A program made the position numbers and the translations under genes. Under the pieces are notes generated by a model, which saw only the letters and a program-made list of their open reading frames with translations, was not told the origin of the DNA and did no database searches. 8,641 nt of DNA, taken from NCBI GenBank assembly GCA_017561105.1, contig JAFZDR010000174.1:1-8641 (forward strand). The letters are read 5' to 3'. Of this stretch, positions 1 through 6,796 are shown piece after piece; position 1 is the stretch's first letter, and every line of letters begins with the position of its first letter. The stretch is from Alistipes sp. GTDB taxonomy: Bacteria > Bacteroidota > Bacteroidia > Bacteroidales > Rikenellaceae.

Positions 1-2327
1 AAGCTGAACAACATATCGGTAGTCTTACGGTAGAAGTAGTCTACATTACCATAGAGACGACCCTGCCATAAGCTGAACTCAGCACCGATATTGAGGTTAC
101 CGTTGGTCTCCCAAGTGATCTCCTTGTTACCCTTACGCGAGAAGATGGTTGCGATACCGCCCTGACCATCGTTCGAGATAGAGTAAGAGTCTGCATAGTA
201 GTAAGAGATAGTGTAGCCTCCGAGCTTATCGTTACCCTGCGAACCATACGAAGCCTTAACCTTGAGGAGGTCAACTACATTGTTCTGTGGGAACCAAGCC
301 TCACGGCTAATCAACCATGCTGCCGAAGCCGACCAGAAGTTACCCCAACGGTGATCCGGGTGGAAGTTTGACGATGCATCGCGACGGTACGAAGCCGATA
401 CGAATACGCGCTGGTCGAAGTCATACTGTGCACGAGCAAAGAAACCCTCGTTGTTGTAGTGCGAACGAGAAGAGCTTGCGCTCGACTTGTCAACTACCAA
501 GCCTGACAACTCATCGTAGGTGTACGAGAACATCTTAGACTTCGATGCGCTGAGGCTATAGAGCATCAAGTCGTAAGTCTCGTGACCTACGAGTACATCG
601 AGGTTGTGCTTTGTACCGAATGTGTGAGTATAGTTGAGCAACTGCTGCAAGTTGTACGAAATCTCGCGATCGTGGCTCTTCGATACGATACCACCCTCCG
701 ATGCAAACTGACCGTAGTAAGGGTTGAGAAGCGAAGTACCACGCATCTCATCGAGGTTCATACCTGCGTTGAAGACGAACTTCAAGTCGCGGTAGAAACG
801 AACCTCAGCAAAACCGCTTGCCGAGAATGCGTTGTCGTTCGAGCTGTACTTATTGAGCTGGATATCCTGCAACTCGTTCGAAGTACCACCGGTTGTACGC
901 TTCATACCTGCGTTAGCACCGTTACCAATATCGTAGATTGGGAAGCCCCACTTGTCGTAGATGTGCTCACCCTTGCCATTGCGGATGTAGATAGGATAGA
1001 TAGGAGCTGTCTGCAAAGCAGTAGCAAATACATTACCACCGTCGCTTGCACCCTCACCGCTATCACCCTGGTAAGAGGTCATATTGGTATAAGCGAAGTT
1101 ACCACCAACCTTGAGCCACTTCTTAGCCTGGTAGTCAGCACGCAAACGAGTAGTGTAACGCTGCTGGCGAGAACCGTCGATGATACCGTTGTTATCCAAG
1201 TAACCGAACGATGCAAAGAAGTTTGCCTTGTCGCTTGCAGCAGATACATTCACATTGTACTCCTGACGGAATGAAGGCTTATAGAGCTCGTTCAACCAAT
1301 CATCAGGCTGCAACCAGAACTCGTTACCATCTTTATCAACAACCTTGCGACCAATTGTAGCGTTAGGGTTCAACTTGCCGTTCGAACCGATAAGCACCTG
1401 ACCTGCAGGAACCGACATTACATTGTAACCCAAACCACCAGGATTGTTCGATGTGAGGAGCTCGTTAGCCAACAAGTGTGCCTGAGAAGCGCTCTTACCA
1501 CCGAGAATATAGTTGTTGTAGAGTGACTGGTAGTGCAAAGCATAATACTCGCCCGCGTTATCTACATAATCGTATGTCTGCAACGCGCGAGTGTTAAGAC
1601 CCCACTTACCGTCGAATGTTACGCGAGCATCGCCCATCTTAGCGCGCTTGGTAGTAACCATGATCACACCATTAGCACCACGAGCACCATACAATGCGTT
1701 AGAAGCTGCATCCTTCTGTACGGTGATAGACTCGATATCGGCAGGGTTGATGTGGTTGATATCACCCTCGTAAGGCATACCATCGACAACCCACAAAGGC
1801 TGGGTACCCGAGTAGAGCGAACCAGGACCACGAACTGTGATTGAAGCCTGCGCACCCGGACGACCCGAAGACGACGACATCTGCATACCTGCAACCTTAC
1901 CAATCAACGCATCCGAAACATTCGAAGACTGCGTCTTTGCGAGGTCATCTGCAGAAACAACCTTAGCTGAACCGGTAAACGCATCCTTCTTAGCCTCACC
2001 GAAGGCAACAACGATAACCTCGTCGATAGACTTCGAAGCCTCCTTAAGAACTGCATTTACAGCTGTCTTGCCGTTAATGGCAATTTTGGTATCATCGTAA
2101 CCGATAAACGAGAACACGAGAGTTCCATTTGCTGGAGCTGCAAGCATGTACTTACCCTGCATATCGGTCGAAGTACCAAGTGTGGTACCTTCTACCACTA
2201 CGGTAGCACCGACGATCGGAGAACCATCCGGGCCGGTAACTGTACCTGAAACCTGCTTGTTCTGTGCAAACACCGAAGTGAGAGCGAACAGAATCGCAGC
2301 TACTGATAGTACAATTTTTTTAACCAT
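1..2327 (-). CDS. SusC/RagA-family TonB-linked outer-membrane protein (partial, C-terminus beyond left edge)
   Basis: Translating the minus strand gives about 775 uninterrupted residues. Residues 1-21 are a signal peptide (MVKK start, hydrophobic core, FA-Q cleavage site). A carboxypeptidase-D regulatory-like beta domain follows at about 25-95 (SGTVTGPDGSPIVGATVVVEG). Next is the family linker IDEVIVVAFGEAKKDAFTG at 101-119, then the TonB plug at about 120-230 with VRGPGS, PLWVVDGMPY and the SusC signature DAASNALYGARGANGVIMVTT at 206-226. The rest is beta-barrel sequence, including HRWGNFWSASAAW. Family members are roughly 1000 residues, so the last quarter is missing, and a susD-like gene normally lies downstream, outside this window. 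These proteins import glycans, peptides or other large nutrients across the outer membrane using TonB energy; the substrate cannot be read here. No STN domain precedes the beta domain, so it is not an anti-sigma-coupled transducer. An in-frame ATG two codons upstream (2333) is an alternative start; I prefer 2327 because MVKK is the more typical signal-peptide start. Confidence 0.95.
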   Translation of the reverse strand, partial: MVKKIVLSVAAILFALTSVFAQNKQVSGTVTGPDGSPIVGATVVVEGTTLGTSTDMQGKYMLAAPANGTLVFSFIGYDDTKIAINGKTAVNAVLKEASKSIDEVIVVAFGEAKKDAFTGSAKVVSADDLAKTQSSNVSDALIGKVAGMQMSSSSGRPGAQASITVRGPGSLYSGTQPLWVVDGMPYEGDINHINPADIESITVQKDAASNALYGARGANGVIMVTTKRAKMGDARVTFDGKWGLNTRALQTYDYVDNAGEYYALHYQSLYNNYILGGKSASQAHLLANELLTSNNPGGLGYNVMSVPAGQVLIGSNGKLNPNATIGRKVVDKDGNEFWLQPDDWLNELYKPSFRQEYNVNVSAASDKANFFASFGYLDNNGIIDGSRQQRYTTRLRADYQAKKWLKVGGNFAYTNMTSYQGDSGEGASDGGNVFATALQTAPIYPIYIRNGKGEHIYDKWGFPIYDIGNGANAGMKRTTGGTSNELQDIQLNKYSSNDNAFSASGFAEVRFYRDLKFVFNAGMNLDEMRGTSLLNPYYGQFASEGGIVSKSHDREISYNLQQLLNYTHTFGTKHNLDVLVGHETYDLMLYSLSASKSKMFSYTYDELSGLVVDKSSASSSRSHYNNEGFFARAQYDFDQRVFVSASYRRDASSNFHPDHRWGNFWSASAAWLISREAWFPQNNVVDLLKVKASYGSQGNDKLGGYTISYYYADSYSISNDGQGGIATIFSRKGNKEITWETNGNLNIGAEFSLWQGRLYGNVDYFYRKTTDMLFS

Positions 2328-2368
2328 AAGCATTAAATTTTGTTATTAAATAAAAAGTGTATTTTTCG

Positions 2369-2400
2369 CAAAGATATAAAAACGATACCTTATCGCCAAA
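2369..2400 (-). promoter_or_regulatory. Bacteroidetes-type promoter for the SusC-like gene
   Basis: Read on the minus strand, TTTG (2400-2397) is followed after exactly 20 nt by TATCTTTG (2376-2369). This matches the known Bacteroidetes sigma-factor consensus TTTG-N19/20-TAnnTTTG. Transcription would start near 2362, giving a leader of about 30-35 nt, A/T-rich and without a Shine-Dalgarno site. The spacer contains a short perfect dyad, CGATA-CCT-TATCG (2383-2395), placed where a regulator could block or assist RNA polymerase. The promoter call rests on consensus and position; the operator role is inference. Confidence 0.8.
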
Positions 2401-2694
2401 TATTTTTCGAATAAAAATGATGCGTTTTGACAATCCAATGCAAAAAAATGTTGGATAAGTTTCAAATTGAAAGCAAAATTGCAAGGAAAGTTTTAAATTA
2501 AAATTGAAATTTTTTAATAATTCTGGCCATTTTTGGCCCAAAAACGGCTCAAACGGCCCTCAGCGCCCAATATCAACAGTGCAAAAAATGACTATCAAAA
2601 TGTAACCTGCATCCGAAAAATCCGCAAAACAAAAAATAGTGTAAAATTTATGATTTTTTTATGCGAGAATGTTCTATCTCACCGCACTTTTTAT
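2401..2694. other. AT-rich divergent intergenic spacer without a convincing gene
   Basis: About 290 bp between the leftward and rightward promoters. It is dominated by A/T runs and contains two copies of AAATTGAAA (2464-2472 and 2501-2509). A GC-rich island at about 2523-2570 contains a small hairpin, GGCCA-TTTT-TGGCC (2525-2538), and two more GGC-containing motifs downstream. Short open frames cross it on both strands, but their translations are low-complexity (runs of Lys/Asn/Phe) and match nothing I recognise. I see no RNA gene or riboswitch. It may carry regulator-binding sites for the SusC-like gene, which is inference from its position only. Confidence 0.6.
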
Positions 2695-2702
2695 TATATT
2701 TG
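2695..2702 (+). promoter_or_regulatory. -7 element of the purC promoter
   Basis: TATATTTG fits the Bacteroidetes -7 consensus TAnnTTTG and lies 43 bp upstream of the purC ATG, giving a leader of about 35-40 nt. No good TTTG -33 element is visible at the expected distance (around 2671-2674 the sequence is GTTC), so this may be a weaker or activator-assisted promoter. The leader (ACACACATATAAACT before the ATG) has no Shine-Dalgarno site, as is usual in this phylum. A CACCG motif occurs on both sides of the element (2680-2684 and 2703-2707), of unknown meaning. Confidence 0.65.
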
Positions 2703-2745
2703 CACCGATAAATCAAGACTATCATAAATAACACACATATAAACT

Positions 2746-3690
2746 ATGGACGCAATCGTTAAAACAAACTTGCAGTTGCCAGGACAAACTGCTCACTATG
2801 TAGGTAAGGTACGCGATGTATACAGCATCGAGGGCGACTACCTTGTAATGGTCGTTTCGGACCGTATTTCGGCATTCGATGTTGTATTGCCAAAGGGTAT
2901 TCCTTTTAAGGGTCAGGTGCTTAACCAGATCGCTGCGAAGTTCCTCGACGCAACAACCGACATCCTCCCTAACTGGAAAATCGCCACTCCGGATCCAATG
3001 GTTACAGTAGGTCACAAGTGCGAGCCTTTCAAGGTTGAGATGGTTATCCGCGGCTACCTTTCGGGCCACGCTTGGCGCGAGTACAAGGCCGGCAAGCGCG
3101 TTATCTGCGGCGTAGAGATGCCTGAGGGTATGGTTGAGAACCAGAAGTTCCCAACTCCTATCATCACCCCTACAACAAAGGCAGCAGAGGGTCACGACGA
3201 GGATATTTCGAAGGAGGAGATCATCGCTCAGGGTATCGTTTCGCGCGAGGATTACGAGCAGCTCGAGAAGTATACTCAGGCTATCTTCCAGCGTGGTACA
3301 GAGATCGCCGCTAAGATGGGCTTGATCTTGGTTGATACAAAGTATGAGTTCGGTAAGAAGAATGGTGTAATCTACTTGATGGATGAGATTCACACTCCTG
3401 ACTCATCGCGTTACTTCTACGCTGAGGGTTACGAGGAGCGTCTTGCAGCTGGCGAGAAGCAGAAGCAGCTCTCGAAGGAGTTCGTTCGCGAGTGGCTTAT
3501 GGCTAACGGCTTCCAGGGTCAGGATGGCCAGCAGGTTCCTGAGATGACTCCTGAGATCGTTGCAAGCATCACCGAGCGTTACATAGAGTTGTACGAGCAC
3601 ATCACTGGCGAGAAGTTCGAGAAGGCAGAGTGCGACAATGTAGAGGCTCGCATCGAGAAGAATGTAACAGAGTTCTTGGCGACTCTTTAA
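2746..3690 (+). CDS. purC: Phosphoribosylaminoimidazole-succinocarboxamide synthase (SAICAR synthetase)
   Basis: Cytosolic enzyme of de novo purine synthesis that joins CAIR and L-aspartate using ATP to give SAICAR. The 314-residue protein begins with the nucleotide-binding segment GKVRDVY (20-26), followed by [20 protein letters not shown] (37-56). [20 protein letters not shown] is the substrate-binding block corresponding to the first family signature. LVDTKYEFG matches the second family signature, and [14 protein letters not shown] follows it. The length fits the ~300-residue form (yeast Ade1-like) rather than the ~237-residue E. coli form. The ATG at 2746 places the first motif at the usual distance from the N-terminus. 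Codon use is strongly biased to GAG, AAG and TCG, as in the SusC-like gene and proS, suggesting high expression. It is transcribed divergently from the SusC-like gene and followed by a strong hairpin, so it may be monocistronic. Confidence 0.97.
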   Translation: MDAIVKTNLQLPGQTAHYVGKVRDVYSIEGDYLVMVVSDRISAFDVVLPKGIPFKGQVLNQIAAKFLDATTDILPNWKIATPDPMVTVGHKCEPFKVEMVIRGYLSGHAWREYKAGKRVICGVEMPEGMVENQKFPTPIITPTTKAAEGHDEDISKEEIIAQGIVSREDYEQLEKYTQAIFQRGTEIAAKMGLILVDTKYEFGKKNGVIYLMDEIHTPDSSRYFYAEGYEERLAAGEKQKQLSKEFVREWLMANGFQGQDGQQVPEMTPEIVASITERYIELYEHITGEKFEKAECDNVEARIEKNVTEFLATL

Positions 3691-3716
3691 GTTGAATAAC
3701 AAATATATAGAGTGAT

Positions 3717-3744
3717 CAAAGGCGGCAAGAAATTGTCGCCTTTG
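3717..3744 (+). terminator. Strong hairpin after purC (terminator or 3'-end stabiliser)
   Basis: CAAAGGCGGCAA (3717-3728) pairs with TTGTCGCCTTTG (3733-3744). This gives 12 base pairs including one G-U, closed by a GAAA (GNRA-type) tetraloop. It starts 27 nt after the purC stop and ends 16 nt before the next ATG. No U-tract follows on the plus strand (the flank is GTAGCGTAAAAAAAG), and none follows directly on the minus strand. It could therefore be a non-canonical terminator, an mRNA 3'-end stabiliser, or a processing or regulatory hairpin in the leader of the next gene. The pairing is seen directly; the role is inferred. Confidence 0.6.
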
Positions 3745-3760
3745 GTAGCGTAAAAAAAGT

Positions 3761-5191
3761 ATGAAGAAAAGCGAATATTCAGGCATAGGTGCCAACATTA
3801 TAATGTTGGCTCTATTCCTCTTTATAATGACCGGCAAAAGCGAGTTTGTGATTCTCTCGACAAACGATGTTCATGCCTCACTCGAGAATGTATCGCGTCT
3901 TGCCACAGCTGTCAAGAAGTGTCGCGACACGGTATTTACAATCGTTGTGGATGCTGGCGACCGTTGGACGGGAAATGCCTATGTCGATTTGGCCGAAAAT
4001 CGTCTGCCAATCATCAAGTTGATGAATGCCATAGGCTACGATGTGGCAACACTCGGCAACCACGATTTCGATGCGGGACAAGAGGTATTGGACAAGGCTG
4101 CAGAGCATGCCGAGTTCGATATTATCTGCGCGAATATGAAGAGTTTAGGCGACAACCTCGACGACATTGAAGGTTGCGAGCGCATCGTAACGCCCGAGGG
4201 TATGGCGGTCGATTTCGTGGGCGTTGTAACAAGCTACGCAAACGGTCACCCCGATGGAAATGATGTAAACTTTGAGGGATTGCAGTTTGAGGATCCGCAG
4301 AGTGTCGCCGAGCGCGAATGCGAAAAATCGAACGGTGATGTAAAGGTGTTGCTCTCGCATATGGGCGATGATCGCGACATGGAGCTCGCTGCACGATACG
4401 ACGGCTACGACATTATTATCGGAGGACACACTCACGCCATTCTCGATACCGTCGTAAACAACACAACCATAGGTCAGACCGGCCGAAAACTCAAAAATGT
4501 GGGTGTTACGCGTGTAAAAATGCGCGGCAGCAAGGTGGTAAATATCGAATATGAGAATATCCCACTGCATAAATATGAAAAAGATGCGGAAATCGATAAC
4601 CTTATCGCGGAGATTGAGGCTAACCCCGCGTTGGAGGTTGTAGTTGGTTCGATGGCGCACGATATAAACCATGTGGGATTGTGCAATTTGCAGACAAAAA
4701 TCATCAAAGAGGCTACAAATGCCGAGATTGGCATCTACCATCGTGGCGGAGTCCGCATAATCGAGGGGTTGCCAAAGGGTGATGTTACTATAAAAACGCT
4801 CTTCGACAACGAGCCGTTTTTCTCGCAAGTGCACACCATGTCGATGACTCCGACACAGTTGCGAAAGTTGATAATTTCGAAGTATAACGACACGGTAAAC
4901 GCAAAGGAGTCGCATGTTGTAGATCTCTATGCAACAACGCCTTACACGATTATCACGGATGAAAACGACATGGCTTACGATGTGGTATTCCCGCAGCTTG
5001 TCGAGGGCAAAAAATACCGCATTGCAATAGCCGATTATGTGGCTCGCAACTACAAGGATTTGGAGTGCGAGAATGAGGTGCGATTGCCGCTGTTAGTATA
5101 TGAGTTGGATAAGGCATATTTCGAGAAGAATTCTCCTGTTCGCATCTCGAATGAGCCGCTTCAAAAGGTTGTTGTCCGCAAAAAACAATAA
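3761..5191 (+). CDS. Exported metallophosphatase of the 5'-nucleotidase (UshA-like) family
   Basis: 476 residues. A hydrophobic segment at about 13-23 after an MKK start suggests export to the periplasm, cleaved or membrane-anchored; no lipobox is seen. The calcineurin-like domain is complete: STNDVHAS (D36, H38), VDAGDRWTG (D67), LGNHDFD (N100, H101, D104), LLSHMGDD (H200) and GGHTHA (H223, H225), which covers the two-metal site and the catalytic His-Asp pair. The C-terminal domain (about 295-465) is recognisable by YHRGGVRIIEGLPKGDVTI (326-344), but its nucleotide-binding motifs look altered. The family removes phosphate from nucleotides or related esters such as UDP-sugars; the substrate here is uncertain. 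Lying behind purC would fit a nucleotide-salvage theme, but the hairpin between them argues for separate control. Codon use has many more AAA/GAA codons than purC and proS, suggesting lower expression. Start 3761 gives a charged N-region; M15 (3803) is an alternative start that would still leave the hydrophobic segment. Confidence 0.88.
   Translation: MKKSEYSGIGANIIMLALFLFIMTGKSEFVILSTNDVHASLENVSRLATAVKKCRDTVFTIVVDAGDRWTGNAYVDLAENRLPIIKLMNAIGYDVATLGNHDFDAGQEVLDKAAEHAEFDIICANMKSLGDNLDDIEGCERIVTPEGMAVDFVGVVTSYANGHPDGNDVNFEGLQFEDPQSVAERECEKSNGDVKVLLSHMGDDRDMELAARYDGYDIIIGGHTHAILDTVVNNTTIGQTGRKLKNVGVTRVKMRGSKVVNIEYENIPLHKYEKDAEIDNLIAEIEANPALEVVVGSMAHDINHVGLCNLQTKIIKEATNAEIGIYHRGGVRIIEGLPKGDVTIKTLFDNEPFFSQVHTMSMTPTQLRKLIISKYNDTVNAKESHVVDLYATTPYTIITDENDMAYDVVFPQLVEGKKYRIAIADYVARNYKDLECENEVRLPLLVYELDKAYFEKNSPVRISNEPLQKVVVRKKQ
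3791..3810. repeat. Perfect 20-bp palindrome in the phosphatase start region
   Basis: GCCAACATTA followed by its exact reverse complement TAATGTTGGC, with no spacer. It covers codons 11-17 of the phosphatase gene and includes the alternative start ATG at 3803. In RNA it could fold as an 8-bp stem with a UAUA loop, followed by a pyrimidine-rich stretch. It could be an operator for a dimeric regulator, a translation-controlling hairpin, or chance within codons for a hydrophobic signal segment. The sequence identity is seen directly; any function is inference. Confidence 0.7.
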
Positions 5192-5195
5192 AATA

Positions 5196-5212
5196 TCGGG
5201 ATTATATCCCGA
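5196..5212 (+). terminator. Short hairpin after the phosphatase gene
   Basis: TCGGGAT (5196-5202), loop TAT, ATCCCGA (5206-5212) forms a 7-bp stem starting 5 nt after the stop codon. The plus-strand flank is A-rich (CAATAGAAAAAAAAC) rather than T-rich, so it is not a classical intrinsic terminator in that direction. Read on the minus strand it is followed by a T-rich tail, but no minus-strand gene ends here. It most likely marks the 3' end of the phosphatase transcript, just upstream of the next promoter. Confidence 0.5.
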
Positions 5213-5229
5213 CAATAGAAAAAAAACAC

Positions 5230-5237
5230 TACCTTTG
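5230..5237 (+). promoter_or_regulatory. -7 element of the proS operon promoter
   Basis: TACCTTTG matches the Bacteroidetes -7 consensus TAnnTTTG. Transcription would begin near 5242-5246, giving a proS leader of about 65-70 nt. No TTTG -33 element is evident at the usual distance, because that position falls in the preceding hairpin. The leader is far too short for a T-box, and none of its features is seen. The promoter would serve proS and the two genes packed behind it. Confidence 0.6.
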
Positions 5238-5245
5238 TCGCTTGT

Positions 5246-5272
5246 ATGGAGAAGCTAATGGCTAATGGCTAA
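5246..5272 (+). other. Possible 8-codon upstream ORF in the proS leader
   Basis: An ATG at 5246, at or very near the predicted transcript start, opens MEKLMANG and stops at 5270-5272. The heptamer repeat adds two further ATGs in other frames: 5265 (MANG, stop at 5277-5279) and 5272 (MAKSRK, stop at 5290-5292). None contains proline, so classical proline-responsive attenuation is not supported. No ribosome-binding site is visible. It could be a leaderless mini-ORF affecting proS translation or an accident of the repeat; I favour accident. Confidence 0.2.
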
Positions 5273-5279
5273 TGGCTAA
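5254..5279 (+). repeat. Heptamer tandem repeat (GCTAATG) in the proS leader
   Basis: Three perfect copies of GCTAATG (5254-5274) are followed by a partial fourth, GCTAA (5275-5279). The array lies between the -7 element and the proS start, 31 bp before the ATG, so it is transcribed. Repeats of this kind can gain or lose units by slipped-strand mispairing. Here that would change leader length and the number of upstream ATGs without changing the protein. Confidence 0.85.
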
Positions 5280-5310
5280 AAGCAGAAAATAAAGAAACAA
5301 TAAAAGAGAT

Positions 5311-6795
5311 ATGGCAGTAGAATTGAAAGATTTGACCAAGAGCGATGAGAACTATTCGCAGTGGTACAACGACCTTGTCGTAAAGGCAGGTTTGGCCGAG
5401 AATTCGGCAGTGCGTGGATGTATGGTTATCAAGCCTTACGGATATGCTATTTGGGAGAAGATGCACGAGGTATTGGACGGCATGTTCAAGGAGACTGGCG
5501 TGCAGAACGCTTACTTCCCACTCTTTATTCCTAAATCGTTCTTCTCGAAGGAGGCTAACCATGTTGAGGGCTTCGCTAAGGAGTGCGCAGTGGTTACTCA
5601 CTACCGTTTGAAGAATGACGAGAATGGCAAGGGTATCGTAGTAGACCCTGCAGCTCGCTTGGAGGAGGAGTTGATTGTTCGTCCTACATCGGAGACTATT
5701 ATTTGGAACACCTATAAGGGTTGGATTAACTCGTACCGCGACCTTCCAATCCTCTGCAACCAGTGGGCAAATGTTGTTCGTTGGGAGATGCGTACTCGTT
5801 TGTTCTTGCGTACTGCAGAGTTCTTGTGGCAGGAGGGTCACACCGCACACGAGACTCGCGAGGAGGCAGAAGCAGAAGCATTGCAGATGATCAAGGTTTA
5901 CCAGAAGTTCGCAGAGGAGTGGCTCTGCTTGCCGGTAATCGTTGGTCACAAGTCGCCAAACGAGCGTTTTGCTGGTGCTGAGGATACACTCACCATCGAG
6001 GCATTGATGCAGGATGGAAAGGCTTTGCAGAGTGGTACTTCGCACTTCCTTGGTCAGAACTTTGCAAAGGCATTCGATGTAAAGTATGCTAACCGCGAGG
6101 GTAAGTTGGAGTATGTATGGGCTACATCGTGGGGCGTTTCTACCCGATTGATGGGTGCCTTGATTATGGCTCACTCGGATAACAACGGTTTGGTTTTTCC
6201 TCCGAAGTTGGCTCCTACACAGGTTGTTATCGTTCCTATCTACAAGGGTGAGGAGCAGTTGGAGGCAGCTCGCGTGAAGATGAACGAGATTGCTGACGCA
6301 TTGAAGGCTAAGGGCGTTCGCGTTAAGGTTGATGACCGCGACAATGTTCGTGCAGGCTTCAAGTTTGCAGAGTATGAGTTGAAGGGAGTACCTGTGCGCC
6401 TTGCACTCGGTCAGCGCGACCTCGCAAACGGCACTATCGAGTTGGCTCGCCGCGACACCTTGACTAAGGAAACCGTTTCGCAGGAGGGTCTTATCGACTA
6501 TGTAGTTAACTTGCTCGAGGAGCAGCAGAAGAACATCTTCCAGAAGGCGCTCGACTATCGTAACTCGATGATTACTAAGGTTGATACTTGGGATGAGTTC
6601 GTTGAGGTATTGAACAACAAGGGTGGTTTCATCTCGGCACACTGGGATGGCACTCCTGAGACCGAGCAGGCTATCAAGGAGGCTACAAAGGCAACTATCC
6701 GTTGTATTCCTTTGGATGTTGAGCCTGAGGAGGGCAAGTGTATCTTCACAGGCAAGCCATCGCCTTACCGCGTATTGTTTGCAAAGAGCTACTAA
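5311..6795 (+). CDS. proS: Prolyl-tRNA synthetase, archaeal/eukaryotic-type (class IIa)
   Basis: Cytosolic enzyme that charges tRNA-Pro with proline. It has 494 residues without the editing insertion of the long bacterial form. Visible blocks are motif 1 around 56-75 (ending FPLFIPKS), the proline-pocket segment [10 protein letters not shown] (123-132), and motif 2 [24 protein letters not shown] (157-180). The [10 protein letters not shown] loop follows, then motif 3 [19 protein letters not shown] with [16 protein letters not shown] entering the anticodon-binding domain. The protein ends in Tyr (RVLFAKSY), as archaeal-type enzymes do, with a C-terminal extension. In that extension only C465 and C477 are present where zinc-binding homologues have four Cys; CIFT replaces the expected CxxC. 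The start at 5311 follows an A-rich leader with weak AAAAGAGAT and suits the family N-terminus. Strong GAG/AAG codon preference suggests high expression. It heads a three-gene unit: the next ATG is one base after its stop. Confidence 0.97.
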   Translation: MAVELKDLTKSDENYSQWYNDLVVKAGLAENSAVRGCMVIKPYGYAIWEKMHEVLDGMFKETGVQNAYFPLFIPKSFFSKEANHVEGFAKECAVVTHYRLKNDENGKGIVVDPAARLEEELIVRPTSETIIWNTYKGWINSYRDLPILCNQWANVVRWEMRTRLFLRTAEFLWQEGHTAHETREEAEAEALQMIKVYQKFAEEWLCLPVIVGHKSPNERFAGAEDTLTIEALMQDGKALQSGTSHFLGQNFAKAFDVKYANREGKLEYVWATSWGVSTRLMGALIMAHSDNNGLVFPPKLAPTQVVIVPIYKGEEQLEAARVKMNEIADALKAKGVRVKVDDRDNVRAGFKFAEYELKGVPVRLALGQRDLANGTIELARRDTLTKETVSQEGLIDYVVNLLEEQQKNIFQKALDYRNSMITKVDTWDEFVEVLNNKGGFISAHWDGTPETEQAIKEATKATIRCIPLDVEPEEGKCIFTGKPSPYRVLFAKSY

Positions 6796-6796
6796 T

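Noticed and set aside
582..1274. Open frame of about 230 codons on the plus strand
   Set aside because: It lies antisense to the SusC-like gene, whose minus-strand translation is continuous and full of family motifs; the plus-strand product resembles nothing recognisable.
2320..2727. Short open frames on both strands in the divergent intergenic region (about 73 and 64 codons)
   Set aside because: Low-complexity Lys/Asn/Phe-rich translations with no start signals; they overlap the promoters and the SusC-like start and look like AT-rich chance frames.
2703..2745. Purine-type riboswitch in front of purC
   Set aside because: The leader after the -7 element is about 40 nt and A/T-rich, too short and unstructured for a known purine-sensing aptamer.
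4145..4915. Minus-strand open frame of about 256 codons
   Set aside because: Antisense shadow of the phosphatase gene, which carries all metal-site motifs in the sense frame.
5242..5310. T-box or proline-codon attenuator controlling proS
   Set aside because: The leader is only about 65-70 nt, has no specifier/antiterminator structure, and its mini-ORFs contain no proline codons.
5269..6642. Long minus-strand open frame of about 457 codons
   Set aside because: Antisense shadow of proS. The strong GAG/AAG codon bias of the sense gene leaves few stops on the opposite strand; no motif is seen in the product.
6623..6796. Upstream extension of the hydrolase reading frame by 58 codons
   Set aside because: It overlaps proS out of frame, is Arg/Ser-rich, and would bury the clear signal peptide that begins at 6797.
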